64,000 nucleotides of DNA, taken from positions 54,178-118,177 of the forward strand of contig CAYTPV010000011.1 of the NCBI GenBank assembly GCA_964440115.1, given 5' to 3'. Shown here in pieces: positions 1 through 7,700 of this stretch. This stretch comes from JAEWWD01 sp964440115. GTDB lineage: Bacteria; Bacillota; Clostridia; Christensenellales; CAG-138. Numbering within the stretch: the first letter of the stretch is position 1; every line of letters starts with the position of its first letter. The notes beneath the pieces were generated by a model. That model was not told where the DNA came from and made no database searches. It saw only the letters and a list, made by a program, of their open reading frames with translations. The position numbers and the translations under genes are program-made.

Positions 1-519
1 ACGTCGGTGCAGGCCATTTACGTGCCTGCGGACGATTTGACTGACCCGGCCCCCGCTTCGATATTCGCGCATTTGGACGCAACGACGGTGCTTTCGCGCG
101 CCATCGCCGAAATCGGCATTTATCCGGCGGTCGATCCGCTCGACTCGACGTCGCGTATACTCGAGCCTTCGATAGTAGGCGAACGGCATTATTCCGTGGC
201 GCGCAGGGTGCAGGAAAGCCTGCAGCGCTACCACGAACTGAAGGATATCATCGCCATACTGGGTATGGATGAGCTTTCCGAAGAGGACAGGCTGACCGTC
301 TATCGCGCGCGCAAGCTGCAGAACTTCCTTTCGCAGCCGCTGCATGTGGCAGAGGTGTTCACCGGCGCGCCGGGCCGCTATGTCACGCTCGAGCAGACGG
401 TGACGGATTTCGAGGCCGTCGTCAACGGCGAGGCGGACGATCTGCCCGAAGCCGCGTTCATGCTGGTCGGCACGCTTGAAGAAGTCCGCGAAAAAGCCAA
501 GGAGATGCAGAATGCCTAA
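1..519 (+). CDS. atpD: F1F0 ATP synthase subunit beta (3' part, cut by window start)
   Basis: This is the C-terminal 172 residues of the catalytic beta subunit of the F1 sector, which makes ATP at the membrane using the ion gradient. The frame is open from base 1, so the 5' part lies outside the window. The visible part holds the end of the nucleotide-binding domain (the TSVQAIYVPADDLTDPAPA stretch) and the helical C-terminal domain with the family hallmark DELSEED, which contacts the gamma/epsilon rotor. The stop codon overlaps the start of atpC by 8 bases, the normal F-type operon order, so the two are translated together. No defect is visible in this part. Confidence 0.97.
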   Translation, partial: TSVQAIYVPADDLTDPAPASIFAHLDATTVLSRAIAEIGIYPAVDPLDSTSRILEPSIVGERHYSVARRVQESLQRYHELKDIIAILGMDELSEEDRLTVYRARKLQNFLSQPLHVAEVFTGAPGRYVTLEQTVTDFEAVVNGEADDLPEAAFMLVGTLEEVREKAKEMQNA

Positions 520-922
520 GCTTTTCCCCTTATCCGTGCTCACGCCGGAACGCACGTTTTTTAACGGCGAAGCCGTATCCATCACCGTCGAAACCATCGA
601 CGGGCAGATCGGCGTGCTTGCGGATCATGTGCCCATGGTGACGGCGCTGACATCGGGAACGCTCGTCATCCGGCAGGAGAATCAGACTCTCGTGGCCTTC
701 CATTCAGAGGGTTTCATGGAAGTCACGGCGAAAGGCACGGAAATTTTCTGCCAAACCTGCGAATGGCCGGATGAGATCGACATCAACCGCGCGGCCGAAG
801 CGCAGCGCAGGGCGGAAGAACGCCTTTCCCACGCCAGCGATCCTTCCACAATGGCGCACAGCACCACGGCGCTCAAACGGGCCATCAAGCGCATTAAGGT
901 GAAATCAAGTATCAACAATTAA
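512..922 (+). CDS. atpC: F1F0 ATP synthase subunit epsilon
   Basis: The 136-residue product is the epsilon subunit of F1, part of the central stalk that couples rotation to catalysis and can restrain ATP hydrolysis. The N-terminal beta-sandwich (LSVLTPERTFFNGEAVSITV ... DGQIGVLADHVPMVTAL) is clear, followed by a C-terminal helical hairpin containing INRAAEAQRRAEERL. The ATG at 512 is chosen because AAGGAG lies at 499-504 and the alignment to the family begins at MPKLFPLSV; a longer reading from 476 would lie inside atpD. It is the last gene of the atp operon and is followed by a hairpin terminator. Confidence 0.96.
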   Translation: MPKLFPLSVLTPERTFFNGEAVSITVETIDGQIGVLADHVPMVTALTSGTLVIRQENQTLVAFHSEGFMEVTAKGTEIFCQTCEWPDEIDINRAAEAQRRAEERLSHASDPSTMAHSTTALKRAIKRIKVKSSINN

Positions 923-940
923 ACTTTCCATTATCACAGA

Positions 941-965
941 GCGTGACCGAAAGGCCGCGCTTTTG
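941..965 (+). terminator. Intrinsic terminator of the atp operon
   Basis: GCGTGACC and GGCCGCGC pair around a GAAA loop with one mismatch, followed by TTTTG. It starts about 20 bases after the atpC stop. Confidence 0.75.
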
Positions 966-985
966 TTTGTCTACAAAGTTTTTTT

Positions 986-1163
986 CGGGGGCTTCGCCCC
1001 CAAGCCCCTACCCAAGGGACACGTCCCTTGGGAATCCCTCTATCGTCGCCGACCGCGACGGCCCGCAGGCCTAGTGACTGCGACGGCCCACAGGCCTAGT
1101 ACCCAAAGCGTCTCCCGTGAAGGGTGAGGCGTATCCCATAGCGTGCGAAGGTGGCGATACCTT
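986..1163 (+). repeat. Family B palindrome followed by two family D modules and an A-type end
   Basis: The stretch starts with GGGGGCTTCGCCCCC, continues with the palindrome CCCAAGGGACACGTCCCTTG (1011 on), then carries two copies of the D core CGACGGCCC(G/A)CAGGCCTAGT and closes with GGCGATACCTT, the outer end of family A. No gene is visible here. Confidence 0.8.
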
Positions 1164-1370
1164 GAGAAATAAAAACTATGTGGACTACATTTTTACACGC
1201 CAGCGCGACCCGAAAGAGCCGCTTTTTTTTGCTTCGTAAATGACGGCCAACCAATGCGGTATTTTTATTAACCCGCTGAATTTTTATGCGTTTCTCACGA
1301 AATATAAAGAGTTGCCCCAAGGAGCATCCAACCGGATATGCGATCTATTCAATGATGAAGGAAATTGTCT

Positions 1371-1499
1371 ATGTCTTCCACTACGGCAGCGGTGAAATCA
1401 GCGCTTCAAAACATATCCGAGCAGAACTTAAAAATTCAGAGCATGGTGGACAGCAGCGAGCTCAAAGCTGTGATCACGGAACTGGAAACGACGATATAA
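1371..1499 (+). CDS. Small unknown protein, 42 aa
   Basis: This short open frame is not recognised as a family. AAGGA at 1358-1362 lies 8 bases before the ATG, and a GC-rich hairpin follows the stop by about 20 bases, so it has the layout of a small independent transcription unit. The peptide starts MSSTTAAVKSALQN and continues with an evenly spaced hydrophobic pattern (ISEQNLKIQSMV, LKAVITELE) that would suit an amphipathic helix or short coiled coil. It has no signal peptide, membrane segment or cysteines. The gene lies alone between the atp operon and a convergent gene. It could be a chance frame, so confidence is moderate. Confidence 0.45.
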   Translation: MSSTTAAVKSALQNISEQNLKIQSMVDSSELKAVITELETTI

Positions 1500-1518
1500 A
1501 ACCGGACAAAAACACAAA

Positions 1519-1548
1519 AGCGCGGCTTAGGGCCGCGCCTCTTCTTAT
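1519..1548 (+). terminator. Hairpin terminator after the 42-aa ORF
   Basis: GCGCGGC and GCCGCGC form a 7-bp stem, followed by CTCTTCTTATT, which is T-rich but not a clean U-tract. Confidence 0.55.
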
Positions 1549-1595
1549 TATTCATCAGGCTGACATTTAGGCAATCCATATCTCAAAATCCTGCA

Positions 1596-2171
1596 TTAGA
1601 ATGGCGTGAAGCTTTCCAGCTGGCGGATGCCGGATACGATGATATCTTCTGCAAGCTGCATATAGCCATCCATTATCGCATCATACTGCGCGATGCTCTG
1701 CCTGTATTCTCCGCTGAGAATTTGTGCTGCCTCGTTCATGATCATTTCGAGGATATACCTTAAATTCGTCTGCAGATATGCCTGGTCCAGAAAACGATTC
1801 AGCCTGGAAAGGTTGACGCTTGCGGCATCAGCCAAGGCATACATCTGCGTGGCTGTTTGATGGACTTTTTGCTCGTCCCCCGTCTTGTATGCCTCAATGT
1901 AGGCCAAAATCAGGGTATTGAGTTCATTGATCTGCTTTTCCGTCTGCGTCGCCGTATCTGAGCCATAAAACTGCCGCGCAATCTTGGCAAAATCCGCGGC
2001 ATTGCGCGCAAGACGCTGCTCAATGGCCTCGATATCGTTGCCTTCGCCCGCCGACAGCAGCATGAGCTCGCGTGTCCACATGGCGTGATCCGCAAACAGC
2101 CGCCGGAGCGTAAACGCCAACTCTGCCTGATTGAGCAGCAGTGTTCGTGTGATCTGTGTCGAGGGCTGCAT
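1596..2171 (-). CDS. Four-helix-type protein related to short clostridial proteins often misnamed acetylglutamate kinase
   Basis: The 191-residue product is all helical, soluble, and has no signal peptide. The region LRRLFADHAMWTRELML followed by a long helical body (ARNAADFAKIARQFYG ... RYILEMIMNEA) resembles a clostridial family in which a helix with a WT-R motif opens the domain. The name acetylglutamate kinase is sometimes attached to such short proteins, but no kinase fold or nucleotide motif is present here. A second, divergent member is encoded at 54684-55223. The ATG at 2171 is preferred over a TTG at 2177 because GGGAGG is about 8 bases upstream of the ATG and only 2 from the TTG. 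The role is unknown. Confidence 0.75.
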   Translation of the reverse strand: MQPSTQITRTLLLNQAELAFTLRRLFADHAMWTRELMLLSAGEGNDIEAIEQRLARNAADFAKIARQFYGSDTATQTEKQINELNTLILAYIEAYKTGDEQKVHQTATQMYALADAASVNLSRLNRFLDQAYLQTNLRYILEMIMNEAAQILSGEYRQSIAQYDAIMDGYMQLAEDIIVSGIRQLESFTPF

Positions 2172-2250
2172 GGACAATCCCTCCCATCTATTCCGCTCCT
2201 ACTATGTATGCGCAAAAACGTCGTTGCTTGACTCCTCGTTCCTATACCGA

Positions 2251-2286
2251 ACAAACAAAACGGCTCCGCCTTTGTCAGCGAAGCCG
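2251..2286 (-). terminator. Terminator of the DUF429 gene
   Basis: On the minus strand CGGCTTCGC pairs with GCGGAGCCG (one G-T pair) and is followed by TTTTGTTTG, just after the stop of the DUF429 gene. Confidence 0.8.
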
Positions 2287-2297
2287 AAGAATTTCAA

Positions 2298-3035
2298 TTA
2301 AGGCGTACTTTTAAACCAGATCCAACCTTCCTTTTTTGCTGTTATTAGATCTTCTGGAGGGTATACATTATGCTCAATAAAATCCTTTCCCGCAATCAAG
2401 CAAATAACGCTATCAAGTGCATCACAACTCGAAATCAATAGCTCTGAAGATAACTCGAGACCAAAAAGATGTCTCATTACTCCTACTATTCGAACGCGTT
2501 CCTGTTGTTCAGATTTATAGCCCTCTGTAGAAATGCCATGTGCAATCAACGTAGCTGCCGGGTACACTTCAATTGCCGATATCCTATCATTACTCTTCGG
2601 GTTCCATGATAACCCAATATCCATGGATAAAATCGTTCTCATTTCCTGCAGGATACCTAATGCAGCATGTGCCGTTCTGGCAATACGATCTGCTCCAATA
2701 TCAAGGGGTTGCTTTTTCAGTTTGGCATGAACAAATTCATCAGTGCTTCTGCGAAATAAAGAATTCGCTCCAACCGGCAATATGTCTCCCGCCTTGTGAA
2801 TACTGAGACTTGCAGACATAGATTGCGGCCATCCCAGTGGTGCGTCTATTGCCAATAAAAGCGGATAATCTTGTTTCCACAAATCTATTATACAGGAGGC
2901 GACAGATTTTCCTTTGACCCCTACCTGTACATCTAAAAGGTTTAAACGGGCATTTTGGTATAGCCCGGATGCAATGCCCGTCTTACGTGGATTGACCGCG
3001 CAATCAATTCCTATAATCTGGCGTGCACTATTCAT
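2298..3035 (-). CDS. DUF429 family protein (RNase H-like fold)
   Basis: The 245-residue product matches the DUF429 pattern: an N-terminal IIGIDCA strand with an acidic residue, LLAIDAPLGWP around residue 60, FRRSTDE near 95, IEVYPAA near 155 and a C-terminal SCDALDSVICLI helix. These conserved acidic positions are those of an RNase H-like fold, so a nuclease-type activity is plausible, but the substrate of this family is not established. The start at 3035 is preferred because AGAGG lies just upstream and the family begins at MNSARQIIGIDCA; a longer frame adds 19 unrelated residues. It is transcribed alone and ends in a clear terminator. Confidence 0.85.
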   Translation of the reverse strand: MNSARQIIGIDCAVNPRKTGIASGLYQNARLNLLDVQVGVKGKSVASCIIDLWKQDYPLLLAIDAPLGWPQSMSASLSIHKAGDILPVGANSLFRRSTDEFVHAKLKKQPLDIGADRIARTAHAALGILQEMRTILSMDIGLSWNPKSNDRISAIEVYPAATLIAHGISTEGYKSEQQERVRIVGVMRHLFGLELSSELLISSCDALDSVICLIAGKDFIEHNVYPPEDLITAKKEGWIWFKSTP

Positions 3036-3110
3036 AAGACCTCTCTTGGTTTGCGACATTTGTATGAGGCAGACTACACCTGTCGATAGCAACTATAAAC
3101 TGCCAAGCCC

Positions 3111-3186
3111 AGGGGGAGCGGGGAGCCGCAGCCCTCCCGTTTTATAATAAAAAAATAATCCGTCGCCGCCTTGGCGGCGATACCTT
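3111..3186 (-). repeat. Family A single arm (R2)
   Basis: AGGGGGAGCGGGGAG opens the CCCCC end, then an AT-rich linker (TTTATAATAAAAAAATAA) and CGTCGCCGCC...GGCGGCGATACCTTA. The last three bases serve as the stop codon of the neighbouring YccF gene. Confidence 0.85.
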
Positions 3187-3550
3187 ATATCCTTCTCACC
3201 TGCGCCCCAAAAGGCAGCAGCGCAAGCTGCGCAAACTTAAAGCACTGCAGCCCAAACGGAATGCCTATGATTGTCACGCAGAACACCAGCCCGATGACCG
3301 CCGCCGTAATGGCCAGCTCCGCCCCGCTGAACACGATCCACAGTATATTGAGCAATATCGAGCCCGCGCCGGCGCCGAATATGATCTCCTTCCCAAACGG
3401 AAAGAACGCCAATTTGGCAAACTTGAAGCACTGTATGCCCCATGGAATGCCAAGAATGGTCACGCACCAGAAAATCCCCGCAAGCGTCCAGCATACGCCC
3501 AGTATCAGCCCGCCCAGCAGGAACCACAAAATATTTCCGATGAAGCGCAT
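3185..3550 (-). CDS. YccF-family inner membrane protein
   Basis: The 121-residue product has two tandem copies of the YccF (DUF307) unit. Each has a hydrophobic segment, then a VTI(L/I)GIP(W/F)G turn and a QCFKFA(K/Q)LA helix ending in PFG, at about residues 28-53 and 90-115. Members are small polytopic membrane proteins of unknown job. The start at 3550 follows GAGGAG by 6 bases; an upstream extension of the frame is not supported. The TAA stop is formed by the end of a family A repeat (TAAGGTATCG read on the coding strand), so insertion of the repeat may have defined the C-terminus, which ends in QVRRI. Confidence 0.88.
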   Translation of the reverse strand: MRFIGNILWFLLGGLILGVCWTLAGIFWCVTILGIPWGIQCFKFAKLAFFPFGKEIIFGAGAGSILLNILWIVFSGAELAITAAVIGLVFCVTIIGIPFGLQCFKFAQLALLPFGAQVRRI

Positions 3551-3763
3551 AAAATTCTCCTCTATATCGGGATACCCCCAACTATTCGACCAAATTCTAC
3601 TGTATTTCCATTCAACTGGCAAGTAAACCCACAGTGAACATTTTATGACGTTTAAATTTTTTTGTTTAATTCCTTCTCTTTTGATGTAATAATAGATGAA
3701 ATATTGTTTTTCCTTTTTGAGGCAAATTACAGAATTGAAAAATACGGATGGAGGTTTTTTCGT

Positions 3764-4150
3764 ATGACGTATTGCGCACAGAAATTCTTCCGCTGCAAGC
3801 ATTGCGGCAATCTCGTAGGCATGATCCATGATTCCGGCGCCCGCATCGTATGCTGCGGAGAAGAAATGCAGGAACTCGTAGCCAACAGCACCGACGCCGC
3901 CACCGAAAAGCATGTTCCCGTAGTCACCGTGGATGGCGACAACGTGCATGTCGTCATCGGTTCCGTAGAGCATCCCATGACCGACGCCCATTATATCCAG
4001 TGGATATATCTCAAGACGGAAAAGGGCGGCCAGCGCAGGTGCCTGACCCCGAGCGACAAGCCCGCAGCCAGCTTCAAGGTAGTGGACGACAAGCCCGTAG
4101 CGGTATACGAATACTGCAACCTCCACGGTCTGTGGGTAAAAGAACTTTAA
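3764..4150 (+). CDS. dfx: Desulfoferrodoxin / superoxide reductase
   Basis: The 128-residue enzyme reduces superoxide to hydrogen peroxide in the cytoplasm of anaerobes. The N-terminal desulforedoxin domain has all four cysteines for the structural iron (C11, C14 and the pair C30-C31). The catalytic domain has the four-His one-Cys iron centre: H50 in EKHVP, H70 in VEHPM, H76 in HYIQW, C118 and H121 in CNLHGLW. The glutamate before H50, a conserved active-site position, is present. GGAGG at 3750-3754 lies 9 bases before the ATG. The gene is a single transcription unit with its own terminator. This supports an oxygen-sensitive lifestyle. Confidence 0.96.
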   Translation: MTYCAQKFFRCKHCGNLVGMIHDSGARIVCCGEEMQELVANSTDAATEKHVPVVTVDGDNVHVVIGSVEHPMTDAHYIQWIYLKTEKGGQRRCLTPSDKPAASFKVVDDKPVAVYEYCNLHGLWVKEL

Positions 4151-4159
4151 TAAACAGTA

Positions 4160-4183
4160 AAAGCGGCGCAAGCCGCTTTTTTT
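4160..4183 (+). terminator. Terminator of dfx
   Basis: AAGCGGC-GCAA-GCCGCTT followed by a run of T directly after the stop. Confidence 0.9.
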
Positions 4184-4187
4184 ATGT

Positions 4188-4316
4188 CAATAATGCGGCA
4201 GACGCCGCATTATTGAGTTTCTCACGACCGCCTAGGAACACTACGGTGTTCCCCGGGCGGCGGTCGTGCAAGGTGTCAAAACTGACGCACATGTCGTCAG
4301 TTTTGACTTATTCAAG
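4188..4316. repeat. Three consecutive perfect or near-perfect hairpins
   Basis: CAATAATGCGGC pairs with GCCGCATTATTG, CACGACCGCC pairs with GGCGGTCGTG around a loop that itself folds, and GTCAAAACTGACG pairs with CGTCAGTTTTGAC. The three stems are unrelated in sequence and stand head to tail between two convergent genes. Confidence 0.8.
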
Positions 4317-4369
4317 TTTAGCCTTTGAGAATTAAGGTAAGCCATTTAGATAGTTTCCTAGACAAATCA

Positions 4370-4927
4370 TTACATTGGTTTCAGATTTTGATTCAACCGT
4401 TCAATCATCCACAAGAGACGTTTATTGCGTCCCGCATCCGTCTTTGCGTCAACATATGCCCGTGTATACGCCTTTTTTACCGATGAAGACATTGCGAGAA
4501 AATTCGTGTAAGCCGGTTCATATTCTTTCAATAAATCCGATACAGCCTCTATTTGTTCGTCGGCAATTGCCGGAGGTTTCGGCGTGTCCCATTGGCCGTT
4601 ATTTTTAGCTTCCTTTATTTTTGCTCTGCCGTAATCGGTCATTGTTCCTTGCTTTTCAAGCGTTTGGGCTAACGCCTTGTTCTTTTCCGACCATTTGCTG
4701 TTTTTCCCTCGCATAGAAAAATATTTTACGTAGCGCTGATCATCAAGGCTTTGCATTTGCCCATCGATCCAGCCAAAACAAAGCGCTTCTTCAAGCGCCT
4801 CGCTTGCCTTTATTGTTTTGGGGCCGCCTGCCTTGCCGAATAGAACACAAATACCGCCGCTTGAAATGCAATTCTCTTTCAACCAGTTTCGAAATTCATC
4901 CCGAAAAGAGAATTGTAAATACTCCAT
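4370..4927 (-). CDS. YdeI/OmpD-associated family protein
   Basis: The 185-residue soluble protein matches the YdeI family. An N-terminal domain carries the typical EALCFGWIDGQ (about residues 47-57) followed by a YFSMRGKNSKWSEKNK block, and the C-terminal half has the REAKNNGQW-like stretch (IKEAKNNGQWD) and a Lys/Arg-rich end GRNKRLLWMIERLN. Members have been linked to tolerance of peptides or bacteriocins in a few organisms, but the biochemical role is not known. It stands alone. The start at 4927 has only a weak GGTGAT upstream but fits the family N-terminus well. Confidence 0.85.
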   Translation of the reverse strand: MEYLQFSFRDEFRNWLKENCISSGGICVLFGKAGGPKTIKASEALEEALCFGWIDGQMQSLDDQRYVKYFSMRGKNSKWSEKNKALAQTLEKQGTMTDYGRAKIKEAKNNGQWDTPKPPAIADEQIEAVSDLLKEYEPAYTNFLAMSSSVKKAYTRAYVDAKTDAGRNKRLLWMIERLNQNLKPM

Positions 4928-5035
4928 CAGATAATCACCGCCAATATGTTAAATAAGCCCATAAGCTTTATTCGCGAGCGGGCGGTTGGTTGTGCGGCAG
5001 GATGCCGCACAGCATTCCCTGAAGATGTCTTAAGC

Positions 5036-5350
5036 TTATTTTGAAGGGTCAATTAAAACAGTATTAAAGATTTTTATTATAGTGGCATAACCAATAATTC
5101 TTGAGCCTTCTTGGATGTTAATTCGTTTACCAATCCACAAACAAGATGGATGATATTCTGGTGTTATGAACTCTATCGTACCCTTTATCTTTCCAATTAA
5201 GGGCGCTTTATCAGAATCGTAATATTGGTGAACTCCTGTTGTTAAATAATCATCTCTTACTAAATGCGCTGGTCTATATCCATTAGTTGAAGGATAGCTT
5301 CTAACTCCGATAAATTCAAATTCAACTTCAACATCAGGAATATTTCTCAT
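5036..5350 (-). CDS. Small stand-alone protein resembling EF-Tu domain III
   Basis: The 104-residue product has the layout of the third beta-barrel domain of elongation factor Tu: a VEVEFEFIG opening strand, NGYRPAHLV as in the NGYRPQF of EF-Tu, a middle strand KGTIEFITPEY, and a closing IQEGSRIIGYATIIKI like the REGGRTVGAGVVTKI of EF-Tu. There is no GTPase domain, so it cannot act as a factor by itself. The start at 5350 follows GGAGG by 4 bases; the longer frame upstream is repeat DNA. What it binds is unknown; a decoy or tRNA-like binder is only a guess. Confidence 0.7.
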   Translation of the reverse strand: MRNIPDVEVEFEFIGVRSYPSTNGYRPAHLVRDDYLTTGVHQYYDSDKAPLIGKIKGTIEFITPEYHPSCLWIGKRINIQEGSRIIGYATIIKIFNTVLIDPSK

Positions 5351-5402
5351 GTAACCTCCTAAAGCTTCATACGCGAGCGGCGGCATGTACGGCGCGAGCG
5401 AA

Positions 5403-5470
5403 AAGCCTTGCCGCGCCAAGGCTTACCTTGCAGGAACCGCCGGCCGCACATAATGTGCAGGCGGTTCCTG
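5403..5470. repeat. Two adjacent hairpins upstream of the EF-Tu-like gene
   Basis: AAGCCTTG pairs with CAAGGCTT (5403-5424), and CAGGAACCGCC pairs with GGCGGTTCCTG (5431-5470) around an inner GCACATAATGTGC hairpin. Confidence 0.75.
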
Positions 5471-5476
5471 AGAAAC

Positions 5477-5505
5477 TCAAAAAAGTGCCTGTGGCACTTT
5501 TTTGA
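5477..5505 (-). terminator. Terminator-like hairpin after the large regulator
   Basis: TCAAAAAAGTGCC-TGT-GGCACTTTTTTGA is perfectly symmetrical, so it would work in both directions. It ends 4 bases before the stop codon of the regulator gene. Confidence 0.75.
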
Positions 5506-5508
5506 AAG

Positions 5509-7371
5509 CTATATGCCCAATTGTTTGAGCACCTGCGATGCCTGCGCGCCCTGCGTGCGCATATTGAACGCTTTATGCCGCAGCGTTTCAAAAAAGCGGG
5601 AAAAACTTCCATACATGCCCGCGTGCTCAAAAAAGAATGTCGCCTGCGGTTCCTGCGCCTTGCGGATATATACGCCGCCGCCCTGCCTGATCCCGACCGT
5701 TAACCCCGAATACGGACGCTCGGACAGCGCGTACACGTTATAGCGCAGATTCTGGCGCATCAGGTGCAGCGTGGCGTTAAAGTGCTCCGCATATTCTTCG
5801 GGCGTATAGAATACGGTCGGGCTTCCGAAAAGGCCGGTCAGCGGCACCCGCACCAATCCTTCTTTGAGCTGTGTGTGCGTGGGAATGAAAATATAATCGG
5901 TGATGTTATACAGCGCCAGCTTTCTTCGCATGCGCTGCACGCTCAGCGCATGGTAATCCATCAGCTTCCTGGATTGTGCATTATCCAAACCCGCGCGGCT
6001 GAGTATGCGTTTGAGCAGCGTAGGCGGCATGGTGTAGAGAGAAAGCGAATTGAGCAGAACCTCCAAATCGCCCGTCGAGCGCTCGAATTGCGCAAGCTGC
6101 CTTACATATTCATCCATATTGCGGGGGATGGAAATATCCGCAAGATGCGCGCATTCCAGCAGCAGCGCGGCAAACTGAGAACGCGCGTTGGATACAAGCG
6201 CCGGATCTTCCGTATATACATGATGCGCAATGGGCATTGCCGCGGTAACATTGGAAGAACGGACGGCTGCGGCGCGGCCCGCGATCAACATAAAAAACTG
6301 GAACCGTGCGTCGCGCGGCCGTTTGCAGAAATACGTTTTAACATTCCCCGATAAGAACAACGGAAGAAACGCCTCCAACATGCCAAGCAGATCCATCGAC
6401 TTGCGATTGACGTCGTGTATGAGTCGAATGCAGACGCCGCGGTTGACCAGACACATCAGATCGGCAGTGATTGCAGCAGCGTACTCCGGATCGCCTAACA
6501 GAAGATCAGCAGGATGATCGGAGTAAAACGCCAGATCCTTTACGGATGTATCTTTGAGTGCCGCCTCCAGCAGTTTCTTCACAGCGCAGCGGATACCGCT
6601 GATTCCGGCATAATAGGCGACGGCCTGTGAATAATGACCTTCCAGATGTACAAACGCGCGTGACTCGATATTTCTGTGCATGTCGGTGTGTTCATCCAGC
6701 CTCGAGAGCATATTCTCAACGAGCAGGGGTTCGTTTTCCTCTACGCGCGGCAGCAGCGCCTCTCGCAGCGCCACATAGACGACGTCCGGATTTTGTGTAG
6801 GCGCAATGCCGAGCGCGTCAAATAATGCCGCCCGCGGCTTGGGTGCAAGTTCAAGCTTTGAAAAGTAAGTACAGATACCTGATATGAGGCGGCTGCCAAT
6901 ATCCGATTGCCGTTTTCCTGTACGATACCGTGAAATTATGTGCGCATCCGTTTGCAACGCTTGTCCAAGCTGCTCATTGGTTACTCGGGCCGCGGTCATG
7001 AGCGTATCCAGCATGTTGGTGAACGATCTTTGATCGACGGCGCGCCGCGCTGTTTTGTGCGCGCGCTGCGGTTTAAGCCCCGAATCCTCGGCGTTGATCC
7101 ACGCGTTGATGGCATCGTAAAGCGCTTTTTGATCCTCACAGTACGGACAGCCGCAAATTGCGCACAGCCGCTCGCACAAACCAAGCTGCACGCCCAGCGC
7201 GGCCGCACCCATTGCAAGCCTGTCCAGCTGCGGGCTGAAGCGTGAGGGCACGCGTTCGCCCGAACGAAACCGGCTGATGAGCGATACATCCAGCTCGCCT
7301 GCACGGGAAAGCGCCGCATTGGATACGCCCAGCTCGTGCATTAATAGACCGACCTTCTCCCGAAACAGCAT
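5509..7371 (-). CDS. Large unknown regulator with two HTH domains
   Basis: The 620-residue product opens with an XRE-like HTH (about residues 1-55, with ALSRAGELDVSLISRFRSGERVPS) and holds a second HTH-like unit near 110-165 (NEQLGQALQTDAHIISRYRTGKRQ). A Cys pair ICGCPYC lies between them. The remaining 450 residues form a mixed alpha/beta region without a family I recognise; it could be a ligand sensor. There is no membrane segment. A longer start at 7437 exists, but the promoter -10 box is only about 15 bases upstream of it and no Shine-Dalgarno is seen, so the ATG at 7371, preceded by GGGGGGTGA, is preferred. It is monocistronic. A quasi-palindrome inside its promoter hints at autoregulation. 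Confidence 0.75.
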   Translation of the reverse strand: MLFREKVGLLMHELGVSNAALSRAGELDVSLISRFRSGERVPSRFSPQLDRLAMGAAALGVQLGLCERLCAICGCPYCEDQKALYDAINAWINAEDSGLKPQRAHKTARRAVDQRSFTNMLDTLMTAARVTNEQLGQALQTDAHIISRYRTGKRQSDIGSRLISGICTYFSKLELAPKPRAALFDALGIAPTQNPDVVYVALREALLPRVEENEPLLVENMLSRLDEHTDMHRNIESRAFVHLEGHYSQAVAYYAGISGIRCAVKKLLEAALKDTSVKDLAFYSDHPADLLLGDPEYAAAITADLMCLVNRGVCIRLIHDVNRKSMDLLGMLEAFLPLFLSGNVKTYFCKRPRDARFQFFMLIAGRAAAVRSSNVTAAMPIAHHVYTEDPALVSNARSQFAALLLECAHLADISIPRNMDEYVRQLAQFERSTGDLEVLLNSLSLYTMPPTLLKRILSRAGLDNAQSRKLMDYHALSVQRMRRKLALYNITDYIFIPTHTQLKEGLVRVPLTGLFGSPTVFYTPEEYAEHFNATLHLMRQNLRYNVYALSERPYSGLTVGIRQGGGVYIRKAQEPQATFFFEHAGMYGSFSRFFETLRHKAFNMRTQGAQASQVLKQLGI

Positions 7372-7451
7372 TGTCGGCGTCACCCCCCCGTCGCAGTTGC
7401 CTAACAGGGCGAAATTGGTCGCAATATGTTGGATCATGAAGTATATACTCT

Positions 7452-7480
7452 ATTATACAAGTTTGTAATCGTTTACACAA
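7452..7480 (-). promoter_or_regulatory. Promoter of the large regulator with internal quasi-palindrome
   Basis: On the minus strand TTGTGT and TATAAT are separated by exactly 17 bases. The spacer contains TGTAAACGATTACA, a near-perfect inverted repeat suited to a dimeric repressor. Confidence 0.75.
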
Positions 7481-7700
7481 CCGATCAAATTTAGCATTGT
7501 TATGTTTACAACTGTACAGTATTTATGAAAGCGCCTGAATATCTGTTATATTTGGATTTGTATTTTAAAAAAACTTTAGGACTTCGCCTCTGTTCAAAAG
7601 TGTGCTTATGGAAAAACGACCCAATTAATTTTCCTGTTTTGTTTATATGCACAAAATTGCATTACGTTTACGATCAACATCCTATTCTGCTGTGATTTTA

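Noticed and set aside
3551..4171. N-terminal extension of the YccF frame through the dfx region
   Set aside because: It is antisense to superoxide reductase; the true start at 3550 has GAGGAG and fits the family.
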